A stretch of DNA of 64,000 bases from contig NZ_BMSE01000011.1 in NCBI RefSeq assembly GCF_014648995.1, positions 62,001 to 126,000 of the forward strand, in the 5' to 3' direction. The DNA comes from Streptomyces massasporeus. GTDB taxonomy: Bacteria > Actinomycetota > Actinomycetes > Streptomycetales > Streptomycetaceae. The notes under the pieces are model-generated. The model did no database searches and was not told where the DNA came from. It saw only the letters and a list, made by a program, of their open reading frames with translations. Shown one piece after another: positions 61,065 to 64,000 of this stretch. Position 1 is the stretch's first letter. Every line of letters begins with the position of its first letter. The translations under genes were made by a program, and so were the position numbers.

Positions 61065-61739
61065 CTACGCCGTCGCCTTGTGCCGCTGGTGGTGGCGGGC
61101 CACCCGGGCGCGGTTGCCGCAGGAGGGCTTGCACCACTCCTGGCGCGGGTGCTCCTTGAGGAAGTACCGCACGCAGCGCGGCGCGTGGCAGGCCCGCAGC
61201 CGGTCACGGTCGGGACCGGCCAGGAACGCGATCACGGCGTGGGCGAGGGCCGCGGTCAGGCCGTCGGCTGTGCGGACGGGTTGGTGGTGAACGAGCGGGG
61301 TGGCCCCTTCGGGCCAGTCCAGGACCGGCACGATCGGGGTGCGGGCCGCCGCTTCGTTCAGGTGCCGCACCGCTTCCTCCCAGGGCATGAGCCGGGCCGC
61401 GTCCGCGGGGCTCGGTTCGGCGGGACGGACGGCCCGGGCGAAGAGCGCGCGGACGGCGGCCCGCAGCTCGCGGACGGCGGCGAGCTGCGCGGCGTCGGCG
61501 GTGGATCCGCCACCGGCGCCCTCGGCCGACCGCGGTGCCGTGCCGGTGGCGGAGTCCTCGCGGTGATCGCAGGCCCGGTCGGTCGCGGTGCCCGGCAGGA
61601 GCTCGGGGTGTGCCCGGACCCACTCGGCCAGGCCTGCCGGGTCGGTCAGGTCGTCGGTGACGCCGCCGTTGCCGTCGTGGCGGATGGTGAGGGCCAGGTC
61701 CAGGGCGAGCCGGGCGTCCCTGCTGATCGGTTCCCGCAT
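61065..61739 (-). CDS. CGNR zinc-finger/ABATE-domain protein
   Basis: A 224-residue protein. The C-terminal 40 residues form a CGNR zinc finger (ACHAPRCVRYFLKEH, then CKPSCGNRARVARHHQR), and the upstream part is the ABATE domain typical of this stress-linked family. The start is taken at ATG 61739 (MREPISRDARLAL) since family members begin there, although an in-frame ATG at 61769 would add ten residues. It likely binds DNA as a regulator. Its target is unknown. Confidence 0.85.
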   Translation of the reverse strand: MREPISRDARLALDLALTIRHDGNGGVTDDLTDPAGLAEWVRAHPELLPGTATDRACDHREDSATGTAPRSAEGAGGGSTADAAQLAAVRELRAAVRALFARAVRPAEPSPADAARLMPWEEAVRHLNEAAARTPIVPVLDWPEGATPLVHHQPVRTADGLTAALAHAVIAFLAGPDRDRLRACHAPRCVRYFLKEHPRQEWCKPSCGNRARVARHHQRHKATA

Positions 61740-61779
61740 GCGGCTAATGATAGGCCCGACCGGATCCATTACGGCCGGG

Positions 61780-62682
61780 TCAGTCCTCCGCGGGCGACGG
61801 CGGGATCACGGCGACGGGGCCGGCGGCGTGCAGCAGTACGGCGTGGGTGACCGAGCCCATCATGCGGACGGGTGAGAGCAGACGCCTCCGGTGCCGGCCC
61901 ACCACGACGAGGTCGGCGTCCCGGGAGGCCGCGACGAGATGACCGGCCGCGTCGCCCGCCGCCGGGACCAGCTCGACCGGGACGTCCGGGTGCCGGTCGC
62001 GGTACGGGGCGAGGAAGCCGTCGGCGAGGACGCGGGTCTCGTCCTCGATGACGTCCTGGTCGACGATCGTCGGAGGCATCTCCCCGGGCATCATCCAGGG
62101 CTGCGCGGGCCACGGGTAGGCGGCGACCGCCTGGAGCCGGGCGCCACGCCGGGTGGCCTCGGCAAAGGCGAACTCGAGCGTGGCCTCGTCGGGGCCGTCC
62201 ACCTTCAGGCCGACGACCACGGGTGAGCCGGGGCCGCCCGGTGCCTCGCCGTGGACCTCGCGTCCGGGCCGGGGCACCACGACGACCGGGCACTCGGCGT
62301 CGCGGGCGGCGGCCATGCTGTTCGAGCCGAGCACCAGGCTGGCGAAGCCGCCGCGGCCCCGGGAGCCGAGCACCAGCAGCTGGGCGCCGGAGCCCAGCTC
62401 GGGCAGGACCGCACCGGCCGCGCCCACCAGGCCCACGTACTCCGTGTCCGGCTGGTCGGGGCGGCCCTCCAGATGGGTGCGGACCTGGTCGAGTACGGAG
62501 TCGTCCTGCGGGTCCGCGGGCCCGGCGGCGAGCACCTCGGGCTGTACCCAGTGGGCGTACTGGCGTACGTGCGCCACGCGCAGGGGTGCCGCGCGCCGAC
62601 GAGCGGCGTCGACGGCCCACTCCAGGGCGCGCAGGCTGTCGTCCGAACCGTCGACCGCCGCGACGACAGGCAGGGTGCTCAT
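61780..62682 (-). CDS. Tandem universal stress protein
   Basis: A 300-residue protein with two UspA domains. Domain 1 (1-145) shows VVAAVDGSDDSLRALEWA and LGSRGRGGFASLVLGSNS, the ATP-binding G-x2-G-x9-G(S/T) motif. Domain 2 (about 150-300) has VVVGLKVDGPDEATLEFA and VVVGRHRRRLLSPVRMMG, where the motif is degenerate. Such tandem proteins respond to hypoxia and dormancy in actinobacteria. It lies upstream of the CGNR gene in the same direction, 40 bases apart. Confidence 0.92.
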   Translation of the reverse strand: MSTLPVVAAVDGSDDSLRALEWAVDAARRRAAPLRVAHVRQYAHWVQPEVLAAGPADPQDDSVLDQVRTHLEGRPDQPDTEYVGLVGAAGAVLPELGSGAQLLVLGSRGRGGFASLVLGSNSMAAARDAECPVVVVPRPGREVHGEAPGGPGSPVVVGLKVDGPDEATLEFAFAEATRRGARLQAVAAYPWPAQPWMMPGEMPPTIVDQDVIEDETRVLADGFLAPYRDRHPDVPVELVPAAGDAAGHLVAASRDADLVVVGRHRRRLLSPVRMMGSVTHAVLLHAAGPVAVIPPSPAED

Positions 62683-62845
62683 GGGGTCCTCACCTCCGGG
62701 ATTCGACCGTCCCCTCCCGGGGGCCAGCCTGACTCAGGCGGTGGCTCCGGGAAGATGCCTCAGGTCGCGTGTCCGGAAATGCGGGCGGAACACCCCCCGG
62801 ATCGGCCGTCGGATCCCGGCCGTCCGGAACGGGTCGTCCCCGCCC

Positions 62846-63088
62846 TCAGGTGAGGTCGAACTCTCCTTCCCGCGCTCCCGACACGAACGCGCCCCACTCG
62901 GCGGGCGTGAAGATCAGCGAAGGGCTCTCCGGGCGGGCACTGTTCCGCATGGCGATGAAGCCTTCCACGAAGGCGATCTGGACATCCCCCCGCCCTTGGC
63001 TGCTGGACTGCCACTGTGCGTTGGTGAGGTCCAGCTCCGGCTTGTCCCAGCCCGTGAGCGGGCGCTGCTGGGTGGTGGTCTCGGCCAC
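62846..63088 (-). CDS. DUF397 protein
   Basis: An 80-residue DUF397 protein: WQSSSQGRGDVQIAFVEG and SLIFTPAEWGAFVSGAREGE are diagnostic. DUF397 proteins often partner an XRE regulator encoded next to them (WhiJ-like or BldB-related systems) and control development. No XRE gene is adjacent here, so this is an orphan copy. Confidence 0.9.
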   Translation of the reverse strand: MAETTTQQRPLTGWDKPELDLTNAQWQSSSQGRGDVQIAFVEGFIAMRNSARPESPSLIFTPAEWGAFVSGAREGEFDLT

Positions 63089-63170
63089 GTCCGTGCTCCT
63101 CCCGGTTCGTCGTCCGCGGCCAGCCTAGCGATCGTGTCCCACAGCCAACAGGGCACGTGAGGCGGACCTT

Positions 63171-64000
63171 TCAGGAGTCCGGGGGCCGGTCGCCCACCAG
63201 CCACATGGAGAAGAACTGCGATCCGCCGCCGTAGGCGTGTCCGAGGACCCTGCGAGCCCCGTCCACCTGGTGTTCTCCGGCCTGCCCGCGCACCTGGAGG
63301 GCGGCTTCCGCGAAGCGGATCATGCCGGAGGCGCCGATGGGGTTGGTGGACAGCACGCCGCCCGACATGTTGACGGGCAGGTCCCCGTCCAGTTCGGTCA
63401 CACCCGCCTCGGTGAGTTTCCAGCCCTCGCCCTCGCCGGCGAAGCCGAGGTTCTCCAGCCACATGGGCTCGTACCAGGAGAACGGCACGTAGATCTCGGC
63501 GCCGTCGATCTCGCGGCGGGGGTCGGTGATCCCGGCCTGCCGGTAGACGTCGGCGGCGCAGTCCTGCCCGGCCTGCGGGGAGACGAAGTCCTTGCCGGCG
63601 AAGAGGGTCGGTTCGCTGCGCATCGCGCCGCCGAGCATCCAGGCGGGCGGGCGCGGAGCCCGGGCGGCTCCGGCGCGGTCGGTGAGGATCATGGCGCAGG
63701 CGCCGTCGGAGGAGGGGCAGGTCTCCGAGTAGCGGATCGGGTCCCACAGCATGGGCGAGGCCATGACCTTGTCGAGGGTGATGTCGTGTTCGTGCAGGTG
63801 GGCGTAGGGGTTCTTGAGCGCGTTGCGGCGGTCCTTGTAGGCGACGAGGGCGCCGACCGTCTCGGGCGCTCCGCTGCGGCGCATGTAGGCGCGGATGTGC
63901 GGTGCGAAGAATCCGCCGGCGCCGGCGAGCAGGGGCTGCTGGAAGGGGATCGGCAGGGACAGGCCCCACATGGCGTTGGACTCGGACTGCTTTTCGAAGG
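63171..64000 (-). CDS. Thiolase-like lipid-transfer protein, partial
   Basis: The gene enters from the right edge; 276 residues to the C-terminus are visible, and an N-terminal part is missing. YRKNALKNPYAHL-like sequence (RRNALKNPYAHL), ETCPSSDGACAMILT and the late VNMSGGVLSTNPIGASGMIR with GGGSQFF are typical of the thiolase-superfamily Ltp/sterol-carrier proteins (Ltp2-like). The thiolase catalytic Cys lies in the missing part. Members act in steroid or fatty-acid side-chain breakdown as retro-aldolases. Confidence 0.88.
   Translation of the reverse strand, partial: FEKQSESNAMWGLSLPIPFQQPLLAGAGGFFAPHIRAYMRRSGAPETVGALVAYKDRRNALKNPYAHLHEHDITLDKVMASPMLWDPIRYSETCPSSDGACAMILTDRAGAARAPRPPAWMLGGAMRSEPTLFAGKDFVSPQAGQDCAADVYRQAGITDPRREIDGAEIYVPFSWYEPMWLENLGFAGEGEGWKLTEAGVTELDGDLPVNMSGGVLSTNPIGASGMIRFAEAALQVRGQAGEHQVDGARRVLGHAYGGGSQFFSMWLVGDRPPDS

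Overview
The window is a 64 kb piece of a very GC-rich chromosome with dense, codon-biased genes on both strands and no rRNA, tRNA or CRISPR array that I could find. It is almost certainly from Streptomyces. The markers are a long chaplin with an LAxTG anchor, the melC1-melC2 tyrosinase pair, clpP3-clpP4 with an adjacent PopR-like regulator whose protein ends in LAA, rare in-frame TTA (bldA-type) codons, a streptophobe-family membrane protein, DUF397 and CGNR proteins, and a direct-repeat chitinase promoter.

Layout. 1-4.7 kb: small membrane proteins, an aldo/keto reductase and a divergent, Tat-exported cholesterol-oxidase-like flavoenzyme with a perfect palindrome between them. 4.75-6.2 kb: a decayed FAD monooxygenase joined to an IS481-type transposase tail. 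6.5-13.2 kb: tyrosinase operon, RNase H, VOC proteins, an SGNH lipoprotein, a phosphotransferase and an epoxide hydrolase. 13.2-16.7 kb: stress block with clpP3P4/popR, a SigB/SigF-type sigma factor and an RsbW-like ATPase. 16.9-18.0 kb: PRC-barrel operon. 18.0-25.3 kb: DUF6777 protein, streptophobe protein, and a tight operon of FHA-FHA-ABC transporter, a PTRVV-repeat protein and a Ser/Thr kinase. 25.3-36 kb: mostly single metabolic genes (aldo/keto reductases, LysR regulator, carotenoid oxygenase, DinB protein, adenosine deaminase, tautomerase, flavin-type oxidase). 34.6-37.1 kb: secreted PI-PLC and GH19 chitinase. 37.2-43.7 kb: MarR regulator with a divergent cytosolic AmiC-like sensor, acyl-CoA dehydrogenase-like enzyme, serine hydrolase, and ssuE-ssuD with a cysteine-type leader peptide and a 58-residue companion protein. 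43.9-46.9 kb: SPW membrane protein, epimerase, GNAT, deaminase. 47.1-52.1 kb: a 1434-residue membrane protein joining PAS-GGDEF-EAL to a PLP-dependent alpha-oxoamine-synthase-like domain, followed six bases later by a SAM methyltransferase. 52.1-64 kb: chaplin, exported peptidase, baeRF3 protein, PP2C phosphatase, NsdA-like regulator, TTA-containing kinase-like protein, universal stress protein and a partial thiolase.

How the parts work together. Two units look like systems rather than collections. The FHA-ABC/repeat/kinase operon supplies a kinase, a scaffold with a dozen candidate phosphothreonine sites, and a reader-transporter. The GGDEF-EAL-oxoamine synthase fusion with its methyltransferase could couple cyclic-di-GMP turnover to making and methylating an alpha-aminoketone or sphingoid-like small molecule. 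These functions are inferred from domain content and gene order. The clpP3P4/PopR region carries a match to the TCTGCC-N3-GGCAGA operator that I recall from S. lividans.
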